Shown: piece by piece, positions 34,757 to 44,207 of the stretch | Layout of the letters: each line of letters starts with the position of its first letter | Position numbering within the stretch: position 1 is the first letter of the stretch | From: JAIOQJ01 sp963718635 | GTDB lineage: Bacteria; Planctomycetota; Planctomycetia; Gemmatales; Gemmataceae | Direction: 5' to 3' | Assembly (NCBI GenBank): GCA_963718635.1 | Contig: OY970367.1 | Span: forward strand, 2,666,001-2,730,000 | DNA length: 64,000 nucleotides | Program-made: the position numbers and the translations under genes | Notes under the pieces: model-generated | Databases searched by the model: none | Told to the model about the DNA's origin: nothing | What the model saw: only the letters and a program-made list of their open reading frames with translations

Positions 34757-36062
34757 TTAGTTCGCCTGCGGATGTAAAGTCGTTGGAACTGGCGATTGCT
34801 TGCGGGAGACTGCGGCAACTCCCATATAGATAAGCAGCATGGCAGTATGCGGAATCGAAGTGAGCAATCCAGCGCCGATAATACAGGTGATCCAGGCGTA
34901 CGTGATGTAAGCGGTAAAGAGAACGAGCGCCATGCTGCTCCCCTCGTGGATGCGCTTGCGGACGATCCAAGCAAGAAAACCAAGCCACATGAAAACGCTT
35001 ATGACGCTCTGTTCCAGGCCGATGTGCGCCAGTTCATTTTCCGCGCCGACCTGAATAGGAGTATAGCCAGCAAGAAACGAAGGAATGCTCGTGCCGACAG
35101 CGCCGCCGAGACCAACGCCGAAGGGGTAGTCGGCGATTACGTCCAAGATGCCTAGCCGGGCACTGCCGCTGACTCGATCGAGCGCCATGTCCGTATCGGC
35201 TAGGCTGGAAACGCGCTGAAGTCGTTCGTCCTGCAAAACCTGCCAGGCGACAAAACTGGTGACGCCGATCATCAAGATCACAATTTCAAGTCGGCCACGA
35301 AGCAAAACGCCTGAAATCATAAACATGAAAGTCATCGTCAAAACCGGGGTGCGGCTGCCGCACATGAACACGCCGAGCATCGCGCAGATGAGGCCGACAA
35401 CCATTAGGGATTTTTCGCCCGTAGTGGCGTCCCGGCCTGCTAATCGCGAAATGAGCAGTGGGAAACTGGCGGCGAGGTAGCCGCCATAACTCGCAGGATT
35501 CGTGAAAGTGGCCGGAATACGAAAGGCGGTGTGATCGGCCACGTCCTTAGACATATAAATGATTTCGGTCACCGCGTTACGCGGATAGAACATCTCGACT
35601 CCAAGAAAAAATTCCGCCACGGCAAAGGCGAAAGCAAAGATATTCAACGACGCGGCCGCGATCGCCATTACCCGTAGGTCTTCTTTGGTCAACTGGGTGC
35701 CGATCAAAATGAACGGAACGAACCAGATCGCAGCTCGCAGACCCACAAGCTGGATAAGGGGATGCTGCGGAAAGACAAACCCGATGCCGAGATAGAAAAG
35801 AGGCCAAACAAGAAGTGCGATAACCCAACTGCGAACTGCCAAAGTGCGCGAGTCCGATTTCATCATATTTTGCAATTGGGCCAAGTAGAGCCCTAACACA
35901 TGCGCCATCGTACATAAAGTAGGTGGCAACATCGAGGTTGTTCGCCCGGATAATACCATAGACACCCCCCACCCAAAATACGCCGGCAACGCCCCAGCCC
36001 GCGGACTTGCGCCCAAGCATTGCGGTAAGCAGGAACGACCCGATTGCAAGGATTTCACTCAT
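34757..36062 (-). CDS. O-antigen ligase/polymerase-type membrane protein, frame break near 35908
   Basis: About 435 residues, roughly eleven hydrophobic segments. The first frame reads MSEILAIGSFLLTAMLGRKSAGWG to DVATYFMYDGA; the second continues HVLGLYLAQLQNMMKSDSRTLAVRSWVIALLVWPLFYLGIG. The large periplasmic loop and PAYGGYLAASFPLL-like region, SRTPVLTMTFMFMISG and the ending fit the Wzy/WaaL fold (O-antigen ligase-like). It would polymerise or transfer lipid-linked oligosaccharides at the outer face of the cytoplasmic membrane. One indel at about 35908 joins the frames. It lies 22 bases downstream of a glycosyltransferase. Confidence 0.85.
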
Positions 36063-36083
36063 AAGACAGTCTTACGAAAGTGG

Positions 36084-37187
36084 CTACTTATAATTGGCGA
36101 TCACCTGAGACAATTTCGCTAACTGGTTTTTCGGATCGCATAACAACCGGGCTCGTCCTGGCCCCTGTGATCCTAGCGAGCGCCGCAGCACCGCACTTTC
36201 TATGAGCTTGCCCAAAGAGGCGGCTAACGCTGCCAAGTCGCCCGGCTCTACGAGTATGCCGCACGAATCGTCGACGAACTCGGCGGGTCCGCCTTGCCTG
36301 GTTGAGACTACCGGGCGTGCTGCGTACATCGATTCAATGAAAACGATCCCAAACGGTTCCGGTCCCAAATTCGGCTGACAATAAACATCGGCAGCAGACA
36401 TCAAGTCGGGGATGTCGTTTCGTTGTCCGAGCCAGCGTAGACGGCCGACCAATCCCAGTCGAATCTCTTGCTCTCGCAGCGTCTGCAAATAATCCTGTTC
36501 CGCTGGACGTTGCGCCCCGCCCGCTATCCAACAAGTCCAGTCCGGGTTATCTTTCAAGGCGCCAAGCGCTTGCAGTAAACCTGCATGGCCTTTCCACGCC
36601 TCCATACGGGCGGCGATGAAAATCGCGGTCGATGCCTCGGGCGTGTCGAGTTCTCGCCGCAGTGCAGGCCGACGGTCTACATCTCCCGTTGTCGAGCGAA
36701 CCGGATAATGAACAACCTCGGCTGGCACATTGGGGAAAACTTTGCCGATTCCGGACAGCGTGTACCGGCTGTTCGCAACAATAATATCGGGTGGAAAGCG
36801 CGCTGCTCGGCGATCGAGCCAATGTTCCGGGTGCCCTACATCATGAGCGGTGAAGAGCAGCGGGATCTTCGTTTCACGCACAATACGAGCAAATATTGCA
36901 TGAGGCCAGCAACCATGCGTGACGACCGCATCAAAAGGCGCCTTAGCCATCAACTGCCGGAACTGCCGACGAGCTCTCCAAACCGACCAGGGGCGGCTGA
37001 AACGAACTTTCCCGATATTATAGACCGTCGCGCCCGTCTTCCGCAACTCGGCCGAAAGGCGTCCTTCGAAACAGACGCCGAATTCGGGAACCATGTCCGG
37101 GCAAGCGCTTCGCTCGCTGGCATAAGTAATCAGCAGCGTTTCGATGCCGCCGAATAGATTGCCGCTGCCGAGGTGCAGCACACGCAT
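36084..37187 (-). CDS. Glycosyltransferase family 4
   Basis: 367 residues, complete GT-B enzyme. N-terminus MRVLHLGSGNLFGGIETLLITYA; middle PLLFTAHDVGHPEHWLDRRAARFPPDIIVANSRYT; C-terminal donor half FIAARMEAWKGHAGLLQALGAL, VGRLRWLGQRNDIPDLMSAADVYCQPNLGPEPFGIVFIESMYAARPVVSTRQGG with E-x7-E, then EFVDDSCGILVEPGDLAALA. It resembles mannosyl/glucosyl-transferring GT4 enzymes of exopolysaccharide loci. It lies between the epimerase and the polymerase genes on the same strand. Confidence 0.94.
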   Translation of the reverse strand: MRVLHLGSGNLFGGIETLLITYASERSACPDMVPEFGVCFEGRLSAELRKTGATVYNIGKVRFSRPWSVWRARRQFRQLMAKAPFDAVVTHGCWPHAIFARIVRETKIPLLFTAHDVGHPEHWLDRRAARFPPDIIVANSRYTLSGIGKVFPNVPAEVVHYPVRSTTGDVDRRPALRRELDTPEASTAIFIAARMEAWKGHAGLLQALGALKDNPDWTCWIAGGAQRPAEQDYLQTLREQEIRLGLVGRLRWLGQRNDIPDLMSAADVYCQPNLGPEPFGIVFIESMYAARPVVSTRQGGPAEFVDDSCGILVEPGDLAALAASLGKLIESAVLRRSLGSQGPGRARLLCDPKNQLAKLSQVIANYK

Positions 37188-37228
37188 GAGGCCGCCTTTC
37201 TCAATCTGTACGATCGACGCCGAGACTG

Positions 37229-38260
37229 TTAAGTAGGCCTGCCGTCTGCGTCAAACAGGTTCCGATTCTCCTCAACCCACGCATGAAGCTTGGCAACTCC
37301 TTCAGCCGGGCTTACCTGCGGCTGCCAGCCTAGCTCGGCTTGGGCGCGGCGAATATCGGCGACGAACACCCGCTGGTCTCCCGGACGCCAATCGGCAAAA
37401 CTGTGCTGCAACGGCGCTCCCCGTTGTTTCAACAACTCGAGCAGTCCGAGAAGCGACATCACAAAGTTCGGCCCGCCGCCGATGTTGAAAATGCGGCCGC
37501 GCACTTGATCGATCCGTTCGATGACCCGCTCGTAGGCGCTGAGCAAGTCGTCGATCCAGAGAACGTCGCGCACCTGGCGGCCGTCTCCGTAGATCGTTAC
37601 CGGTCGGCCTTGGGCAGCACGAATCGTGAACCAGGCAACCCATCCCTGGTCCTCCATGCCGAATTGCCGGGTGCCGTAAATGCAGGACTGTCTCAACACG
37701 ACCGTGCGCAGTCCGTAGATTCGCGAGTAGTCGCGCACGTATTGGTCGCCGCAGCCTTTGGAACAACCGTAAGGGGAGTGAAAATCGAGCGGCTGCGATT
37801 CAGATACTCCCTGATCGAGGTTGGCGTAACTGTAACGGCCGTTGCGCAACTCGACGCCGACTTCCTCCATCCCTCCATAGACCTTGTTTGTCGATGAATA
37901 AAGCAAGGCCGCTTTCGGCGCATGTTGCCGAACCGCTTCAAGAACATTGAAGGTGCCCAAGGCATTAATGCCGAAATCGAGCGTCGGATCCGTGACGGAT
38001 GTCGTCACCGCCACTTGCGCGGCCAGATGCAATACGACATCGGGCTGGAATTGCCGGACGGCTTCCGCCAATTCCTCGGAGTTGCGAATGTCGGTACGGC
38101 GATGTTCGAGAGGGAAGCCGCGCGATCGGAGCCATTCGAGATTGCAGTCCGAACCGATGCGCGAGAGGTTATCGAGCGTCATGACCTCACAGGCACCAGC
38201 CCAACGATTTACGGCATGGGTGCCGATGAAACCGCAGCCGCCGGTCACCAGAATCTTCAT
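37229..38260 (-). CDS. NAD-dependent nucleotide-sugar epimerase (CDP-paratose 2-epimerase-like)
   Basis: Extended short-chain dehydrogenase acting on nucleotide sugars. About 343 residues with the dinucleotide fold KILVTGGCGFIGTHAV, LHLAAQVAVTTSVTDP, the catalytic stretch LLYSSTNKVYG and the YxxxK pair in YGCSK, then VVLRQSCIYGTRQFGMEDQGW. STNKVYG and CIYGxRQFG are the RfbE/CDP-paratose 2-epimerase style; GDP- or UDP-sugar epimerases are alternatives. The start at 38260 overlaps the corrected stop of the upstream glycosyltransferase (ATGA), which supports it over ATG 38272. It provides a precursor for the polysaccharide operon. Confidence 0.92.
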   Translation of the reverse strand: MKILVTGGCGFIGTHAVNRWAGACEVMTLDNLSRIGSDCNLEWLRSRGFPLEHRRTDIRNSEELAEAVRQFQPDVVLHLAAQVAVTTSVTDPTLDFGINALGTFNVLEAVRQHAPKAALLYSSTNKVYGGMEEVGVELRNGRYSYANLDQGVSESQPLDFHSPYGCSKGCGDQYVRDYSRIYGLRTVVLRQSCIYGTRQFGMEDQGWVAWFTIRAAQGRPVTIYGDGRQVRDVLWIDDLLSAYERVIERIDQVRGRIFNIGGGPNFVMSLLGLLELLKQRGAPLQHSFADWRPGDQRVFVADIRRAQAELGWQPQVSPAEGVAKLHAWVEENRNLFDADGRPT

Positions 38261-39430
38261 TTTACCGAGCATGGCGCCGCCTCATAAATGGAGGTAACGG
38301 AATGGCCGTCAAGCATTCCCCGATACAATGAAAGACTCCGCTCGGCCATCACCCCGTGGTCGAACTCGGTTCGCGCCCGCCGTTGCGCCGGCGGCGAGGC
38401 GATCCCGAAGCCCCGGCTCATTCAACAAACGGTGGGCAGCCGCTGCAAAGGCTTTCGGTTCGTTGATCGGCACGGTCAGCCCCGATTCGCCGTCCGGGCT
38501 GACCCACGGGACGCCGCTGCCGAATATAGCCGTGTTAATGACGGGGCAACCGCTTGCCATCGCTTCGACCTGCACCAGCCCGAACGCCTCCGAACGTGCA
38601 TTCGACGGAAACCAGAAGGCGTGTGCCGCCAGGTAATAGGGTACGATTTCCCGATAGGGAACCGCCCCGACGAAGGCCACCCGGTTCCTGACGCCCAGTC
38701 GTTCCGCCTGCGCTTCGAGTGCCGCCTGTTCGGGACCATCGCCGACGACGATCAACGTGCCAGGCACCAATGGCAAGGCCTCGATGGCCGTCGTGAGACC
38801 CTTATAGTAGACCAGTCGACCACAGGCTACCCATATCGGGCCCGGATAGCGCTCGCGAAGTTGCCTTGCCGTTTCGCAGTGTGACTCGGAAGGTTTTAGG
38901 TAAAGTTCGAGATCGATCCCCATCGGCAAGACCGCTAAGCGATCTCGATATCGAGCAAGTAGCTTCGAGCCCGCGGAATACGTCGGGCTGGTGCTGAGGA
39001 TGAGACGAACGCGGCGGTAAAACAACTTCTCGAATGGTCCGAACAAAATCGCCAGCGATTTCTGTCGAACCAAATCGCTCTGATAAGTGACGACGATCGG
39101 GATGCGAGGTCGGACGGCTAACACCGTAAGAATGCCGGCGGGGTTTGGGGCCTGCATGTGGATCACATCCGCTTCCACCTTGGCCAAGGCACGGCCCAGA
39201 GCAGGCGAAACGTCGAGTTTTGCCACGGATATATCACGATGAAAACGTACGACATCAACTTCACCGTCGCGTTCGCGCACGGTCGGCGCCTGATCGTGCT
39301 GGAAACAGAGTACGGTTACAGCCGCGCCGCGGCTGGCTTGGGCTTGCGCCAGCGTTCGGACATGCGTCTCGATCCCTCCCGAAGCGGGAGGATAGTATTT
39401 TCCGAGGTGGCAGATCCGCAATTGAGTCAT
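38257..39430 (-). CDS. Glycosyltransferase family 4, first gene of the main operon, frame break near 38385
   Basis: About 390 residues. RICHLGKYYPPASGGIETHVRTLAQA opens the GT4 fold; VIHMQAPNPAGILTVLAVRPRIPIVVTYQSDLV and WVACGRLVYYKGLTTAIEALPLV follow; the donor site is SEAFGLVQVEAMASGCPVINTA. As read, the frame ends SFIVSGNA at 38309, but one base earlier near 38385 another frame gives ARTEFDHGVMAERSLSLYRGMLDG and ends exactly on the start of the epimerase gene, the usual coupled arrangement, so I take that as the true C-terminus. ATG at 39430. Confidence 0.88.
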
Positions 39431-39663
39431 GGCTGTCTACACAGTGCTCAAGCGGCGGAAACGCTCCGCAAGCCTCCCGTCGGCATCGACGCAAGTTTGC
39501 GATACGTCCTCGCATCGAAGAAGGATTAGGGTGAAAGTTCTGCTCGAGTTTGGAACTTGATTCAGTTTTACAAAAAAAAGGCTTATACCGCCAAGTGAAA
39601 ACTTGCCAATTTCTCATGAGCTGTTGACGACGCGCCTTCCTAATCGATCTGGAGAAAAGCGGC
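39431..39663 (-). promoter_or_regulatory. Leader region of glycan operon with ops-like GGCGGTA
   Basis: Gap between the NusG/RfaH-like gene and the first glycosyltransferase. On the minus strand it contains GGCGGTA (39592-39586), TAAGCC, then eight T (39579-39572). The ops element that recruits RfaH in enterobacteria begins GGCGGTAG. The match is seven bases, and its place between an antiterminator-like gene and a long glycan operon is suggestive. Nothing else recognisable. Confidence 0.4.
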
Positions 39664-40079
39664 TCATTCTTTTTCCACCTGCTGCTCTTCGACTTTAACT
39701 TCCCGGCGAACGCCCAGGAACGTGATTTCTAAAACGAGCATGCGTTTTCGCGGCTTCAGCGAAAGAACGACTCCCTGTAACCCGGACAGAGGCCCGCCGC
39801 TGCAACGCGTTTTCAGTTGTTCCGAATCGCCGGGGCGAAGTACTTGCGCAATCTGTTTACGGCACACAGCCGAGACGCGTGAGTTACCGATGAAGGCTGT
39901 CTTCGAACAAAGACGTACTCTGGGAATAGGGGAATCTCCGAGGTGTGTCGCTTATAGGCATACTGCGCAACGCGGGTCATTGTTGGAACGTAACTGGGAA
40001 CGCCGGCATTGCAAAGTTTTTGGCAATCTTTTTTTCAGCGTGCTGACGTGCACAAAGCAAGCCAGCGCTCGACTTCCAC
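39664..40079 (-). CDS. NusG/RfaH-like transcription antiterminator, at least three frame breaks
   Basis: Pieces of one NusG-family protein are found in order on the minus strand: RWLALCTSAR (from GTG 40079), AEKKIAKN in the next frame across a run of seven A, then LCNAGVPSYVPTMTRVAQYAYKRH with IPLFPEYVFVR (the NusG N-terminal domain hallmark), and finally QIAQVLRPGD ... GPLSGLQGVVLSLKPRKRMLVLEITFLG (KOW domain). Specialised NusG paralogues such as RfaH, LoaP and UpxY let RNA polymerase read through long polysaccharide operons. The breaks near 40050, 40020 and 39870 include homopolymers, so sequence error is likely, but a true pseudogene is possible. Confidence 0.7.
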
Positions 40080-40145
40080 AGAAAATATGAATCGCCTATC
40101 CATTATCAGCCATGCGCGAGATGGCGCAAGCTCATTCGTTTGAGG

Positions 40146-40352
40146 TTAAGGTGGCGTTCGACCCGGTCCAATGCAGGCAAAGCAGCCATTGCTGTTCGGA
40201 TCGAACTTCGTGGTGGACTGATTGCTTATGACGCTCGTTGAGAAAACCGAAATTGAAACACCACAATAAAAAAGATAGCCGCTTTCTTCACGGTAGCTTT
40301 CGCTTTCCGATTCATCGATCCGTATGCCCTGACCGCTGTAGCTCATCAGCAT
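40146..40352 (-). CDS. Possible small protein downstream of acyltransferase
   Basis: A 68-residue frame beginning MLMSYSGQGIRIDESESESY a few bases after the acyltransferase stop, with a hydrophobic middle (GYLFYCGVSISVFSTSVI) and a Cys-containing end (GCFACIGPGRTPP). Codon pattern looks acceptable but there is no recognisable family or good ribosome site. It may be chance. Confidence 0.25.
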   Translation of the reverse strand: MLMSYSGQGIRIDESESESYREESGYLFYCGVSISVFSTSVISNQSTTKFDPNSNGCFACIGPGRTPP

Positions 40353-40357
40353 TTTTT

Positions 40358-41476
40358 TTAAATCGACACACGTCTTCTCCGTCCGAAGTGTTCTTGGTTT
40401 CGGAGCCATCGGCGCGCCGGTTCTTCGATGAATAGAAATACGGCGATCGACAAAACAATGACAGCCGACACATACAAAGCAAAGACCCCAATGCCACGGT
40501 GCACGCCGACGATTGACGTAACGAAGCAAACGATTGGTTGATGCAGCAAGTAGACAGCATAACTGCTGCCGCCGAGAATGACGAGCGGGGGAGCGGCTAA
40601 AAAGCAAGCAATCGGGTTCCGTTCTTGTGCCAATGAGATAACAACAAGGGCAAATCCAGGTGCGACAATCGCATGTAGGCAAATAACAGGGATTTCTGGA
40701 TATCCTAAAGCACAGCCGAATACTATTGCAAGACCGCCAGCCGTCAAACCGAAGCTCATCGCAGCCCGTTGATCTTGAAGAGAAGGTGAAAGTATCAAAA
40801 GTCTAGCCGTTATCATTCCAAGAATAAAATCGCCCAAATACAGCGGAGGAAAATAGTTAAAAAACGGCTGAAGCCAGGTTGGGCCGCCTTGGGCCGCTGC
40901 AAACGAGCAGACGTTGAAAAAAAGTGAAATTGCATATACGGCTAAACCAAATGCCGCGACAGATCGTCGTCGTTCCAAGCGACATACCCCAACAACAAGC
41001 GTAGGGAAAAGAACGTAGAAAAAAACCTCATCGGACAGGGACCAGCCCGGTGAATTCCAAGCTGACGCCATTCGAGGCAACCAGGACTGCGTCAAGGTAA
41101 GATACGAGACGCCAGCCAAAACCGACTTCCAGATTGCCTCGGGCGCGCTATAGGTGCTCGAAAAGTAGTGTATTGCCCGTGGCGCATCTGCCAAAAAGCT
41201 AAGGAAATAAACGGGGTAAATGCGAGCAAACCGATTAATGAAATACGTGCTTTTGCTAGATCCGCGCCATGTAGTCCCGGCGTATGTATAGGTAAGAATG
41301 AAACCCGAAAGCAGAAAAAAAAAGCTTACGGCCAAGTGACCGTGACTGGCAACGCGAGTTAACCAAACGGGTATTCCATCCCCCGCCAACCATAAGTTGT
41401 GGTATAAGACTACCCAGGAAGCTGCGAAAAATCGAGCCCCCGTCAAAGCAAACAGGGGCTTTCGGTCCGGGTTCAT
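40358..41476 (-). CDS. Membrane O-acyltransferase (acyltransferase 3 family)
   Basis: About 372 residues, ten or more hydrophobic segments. LTGARFFAASWVVLYHNLW holds the conserved His of the first segment; SFFFLLSGFILTYTY and INRFARIYPVYFLS (RxxRIYP) follow, with SWNSPGWSLSDEVFFYVLFP-like features corresponding to the SxExxFY box; the end is FLFIEEPARRWL. It should acylate a sugar of the surface glycan. The frame opens at 41509; ATG 41476 (MNPDRKPLF) is preferred. Its sequence is visibly richer in A+T than the flanking genes, as is common for horizontally exchanged polysaccharide genes. Confidence 0.9.
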   Translation of the reverse strand: MNPDRKPLFALTGARFFAASWVVLYHNLWLAGDGIPVWLTRVASHGHLAVSFFFLLSGFILTYTYAGTTWRGSSKSTYFINRFARIYPVYFLSFLADAPRAIHYFSSTYSAPEAIWKSVLAGVSYLTLTQSWLPRMASAWNSPGWSLSDEVFFYVLFPTLVVGVCRLERRRSVAAFGLAVYAISLFFNVCSFAAAQGGPTWLQPFFNYFPPLYLGDFILGMITARLLILSPSLQDQRAAMSFGLTAGGLAIVFGCALGYPEIPVICLHAIVAPGFALVVISLAQERNPIACFLAAPPLVILGGSSYAVYLLHQPIVCFVTSIVGVHRGIGVFALYVSAVIVLSIAVFLFIEEPARRWLRNQEHFGRRRRVSI

Positions 41477-41578
41477 TATTGCACCCCGTGGATGGTTGCA
41501 GCGACGCAACGGAATTGACCAATATTACATAGAGTGCGGACCTTTCGAAAAATACATTGGACATGCAGGTCTAAAACA

Positions 41579-42540
41579 TCATTCTTCGCGCTGGCCGCTC
41601 GCGGAGCCGTCTTCCTGCGTTTCGAGCCGGAAGGGTTGCCAGATGTGCGGCCGGGCTAGTGGCTCGATGTGCAGCACGACAGCGCCATCCTGAAATAGCC
41701 GGACGGTTCCAGACGACTGGCTGACGCAAACGGCAACGGCTGTACTCTTGCGGCTGATGGCGGCCGCGGCGCGGTGACGGCTGCCAAATCCTTTGCTCAC
41801 CGAAACCCCTTCGGTCGGCACGTTCAAATGCAGACAGGCCGCGATTGCGATGCCTTCGCGATCGACGACGATCGCTCCATCCAACTGAGCCAGGTCTTTG
41901 ATCTGTTCGCGCACCCGGCGATCGCGCAGGTCGCGTTCTTCCTTGCTATAACCCCGGAATGGATTGAAGTTGATCGGCTGCGACATGCTCAACACTTTGC
42001 GGGTATCGCCGACCACGATGATCGTGCCAACCGGTTTGCCTTCGCGCCCTTCACGGCCGATCTCTGATGCCAGGTCGACAACGACGCGTAAGGTGTCCAG
42101 CGGAATCGTCGTGTTGAGCCGGCGAAGGTCCTGGGCCGTCAGCCGTTCCAGATGCTCGCCGAGATGGACCAGGCTGAGGCTATCCACCGGTTCGGGCTTG
42201 TCTTCTGACGTGGCGATTCCGTTATAAAGAACGACGACGTGTTCACCCGGCGACACTTTCTCGGAGGCGATTGCTTTAAGCAACGCCAAGCTCATCCGCT
42301 CTTGAGCAGGCACGGGTTCGGGGTCGAGATCGATGACGTCGAGATTGGTTTCTTTTCTTATCTGCTCGGTGATGTCGTTGTTCTCGGCGGCGACCAGCAG
42401 TTGGCAGCCCTTGAGATGCGCCGCACTTCGTCCCAGTCGAGCTTGGTCTCCGTCAGCAGGAGCACCGTCTCGGCCACTTTGTCTTTCACCAATTCGCGTG
42501 CTGCATCGAGCAGGGCGATGGTCTGACGGGGAAGCGCCAT
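41579..42540 (-). CDS. Diadenylate cyclase (c-di-AMP synthase, DAC domain), frame break near 42420
   Basis: Makes cyclic di-AMP from two ATP. The DAC domain motifs are present: LDGAIVVDREG (DGA) and GFGSRHRAAAAISRKS (RHR). The N-terminal ~210 residues (ALPRQTIALLDAARELVKDKVAETVLLLTETKLDWDEV, then after the break CQLLVAAENNDITEQIRKETNLDVIDLDPEPVPAQERM) form a separate domain reminiscent of archaeal DacZ rather than of membrane CdaA or DNA-binding DisA. No membrane segments are seen, so it should be cytoplasmic. One missing base near 42420 joins the frames. ATG 42540 or GTG 42546. It stands between the acyltransferase and the divergent cysteine synthase gene. Confidence 0.88.
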
Positions 42541-42746
42541 GTACACTCAGCCAAGGACGCGGTTGAAAAGAATCCGCACTTGCCGCAAGTTTACGGGATG
42601 AGGTTGCCGGTTCAAATGGCGATTCTTCTCAATTCGAACGAAATGACGAAGTTTTTTGACATTCAGTTCGTCTTGCGAAACTAGACCGCCTAACGCGACA
42701 ATACCGCCAACGCGATACTCTCCACGCCATGCGAAGGAATCGATTG

Positions 42747-44098
42747 ATGCTCGACAACATTTTGCAAGCGGTCGGACGAACGCCTTTGGTCAAGCTGAAC
42801 CGCCTCGGTGAAGGCCTGCAGGCCACCATTGCCATCAAGATGGAGGCGATGAATCCCGGCGGCAGCGTCAAAGATCGCGTGGCGATGGCCATGATCGCCG
42901 AGGCCGAACGGCGTGGCCTGTTGCGCCCTGGCGGCACGATCATCGAAGCGACGGCTGGGAACACTGGCTGTGGCCTGGCGATGGTCGGGGCAGTTAAAGG
43001 CTACCGCTGCATCTTCGTTCTCCCAGATAAAATGAGCCTCGAAAAAATTGCTTTGTTGAAGGCATACGGCGCTGAGGTTGTTATCACGCCAACGGCTGTG
43101 GCGCCCGACTCACCCGAAAGCTACAACGGCGTCGCCGATCGCCTGGCGCGTGAAATTCCCGGCGCGTGGCGACCCAACCAGTTCGGCAACATGGCCAACC
43201 CCGAAAGCCACTACCGCACCACCGGTCCGGAGATCTGGGAGCAGACCAACGGCAAAATCACCGCCTTTGTTTCCGCCGTCGGCACCGGCGGAACCCTTTC
43301 GGGTGTGGCCCGCTACCTCAAAGAAATGAACCCCGATATTCGGATCATCGGCGCCGATCCTGAAGGTTCGGTCTTATCGGGCGGCTCGCCGAAGCCCTGG
43401 AAAGTGGAAGGGATCGGCGAAGACTTTGTGCCGCGAACCTTTGACAGCAAGTACGTCGATGAATGGATCCGCATCGGCGATGGCGAGTCGTTTCAAACTT
43501 CGCGCTTGTTAGCCCGGCGCGAAGGTTTGCTACTCGGCGGTTCAACGGGAACCAATCTGGCAGCGGCGCATCAAATACGCTCAACGGCTCGACTCCAGCC
43601 ATTTGATCGTCGTCATCGGCTGCGACACCGGTCGAAATTACCTGAGCAAGTTTTACGACGACCGTTGGCTCTCCGACAATAAACTGAGCTATCTCGAACC
43701 CCCCAGCAAATCGCTCGGCGATCTTTTGCGCAGCGCGGTACGCGCAGCTGGTCAAGATCGCTCCCGAGGCCACTGCCCATCAAGCGTTTCAGATATTGGA
43801 AGAGAAAGGAATCTCGCAGTTGCCGGTAATCGGCGCGGACGGCAAAACAGTTGGCAGCGTTCAGGAAGTGACGCTTGCCCGCGTCTTGCACGACGGCCGT
43901 GATCCGACGCAAGTGAAAGTCGGCGAGATCATGGCCCGCCCGCTCCCGACGCTCGATATCGCCACGCATCTCGATGAAGCCTATCGCCTCCTGCTCGCCG
44001 GCTACACCGGCGTCCTGGCAACGCAACAAGATCAAGTGATCGACATCGTCACCCGCATCGACCTAATTCACTACTGGGATCAGACGAGAGCGAAGTAA
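42747..44098 (+). CDS. Cysteine synthase / cystathionine beta-synthase-like enzyme with C-terminal CBS pair, two frame breaks
   Basis: PLP enzyme: ILQAVGRTPLVKLNRL, the PLP lysine in NPGGSVKDRVA, the substrate loop EATAGNTG, and the phosphate loop VGTGGTLSG. After a break near 43570 the frame continues IKYAQRLDSSHLIVVIGCDTGRNYLSKFYDDRWLSDN, and after another near 43740 QLVKIAPEATAHQAFQILEEKGISQLPVIGADGKTVG, two CBS motifs, ending YWDQTRAK. The architecture (OASS-type fold plus CBS pair) is that of bacterial cystathionine beta-synthases/CBS-regulated cysteine synthases; CBS domains usually bind adenosyl ligands. Start ATG 42747 (MLDNILQ); 42729 is possible. Ends near a dispersed inverted repeat. 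Confidence 0.9.
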
Positions 44099-44100
44099 GT

Positions 44101-44192
44101 AAGGCGAGCCGAACTGCGTAAGTAAGCAGTCGGGTGACGACTTCACGCTTAACAAGAACCCGATTGCTTACGCAAATTCGGCCCGCCTGCGG
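44101..44192. repeat. GAGCCGAA...GTAA...TCGGGT inverted repeat (copy 2)
   Basis: GCGAGCCGAACTGCGTAAG and CAGTCGGGT at the left, AACCCGATTGCTTACGCAA and TTCGGCCCGCC at the right, facing each other across ~35 bases. It fills the gap between the convergent cysteine synthase and giant TPR genes. Confidence 0.75.
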
Positions 44193-44207
44193 CGAAAGAT
44201 GCAAAAC

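Noticed and set aside
43500..43800. Programmed ribosomal frameshifting in the cysteine synthase gene.
   Set aside because: No slippery heptamer with downstream structure is visible at either break, and similar breaks occur in many unrelated genes of the window.
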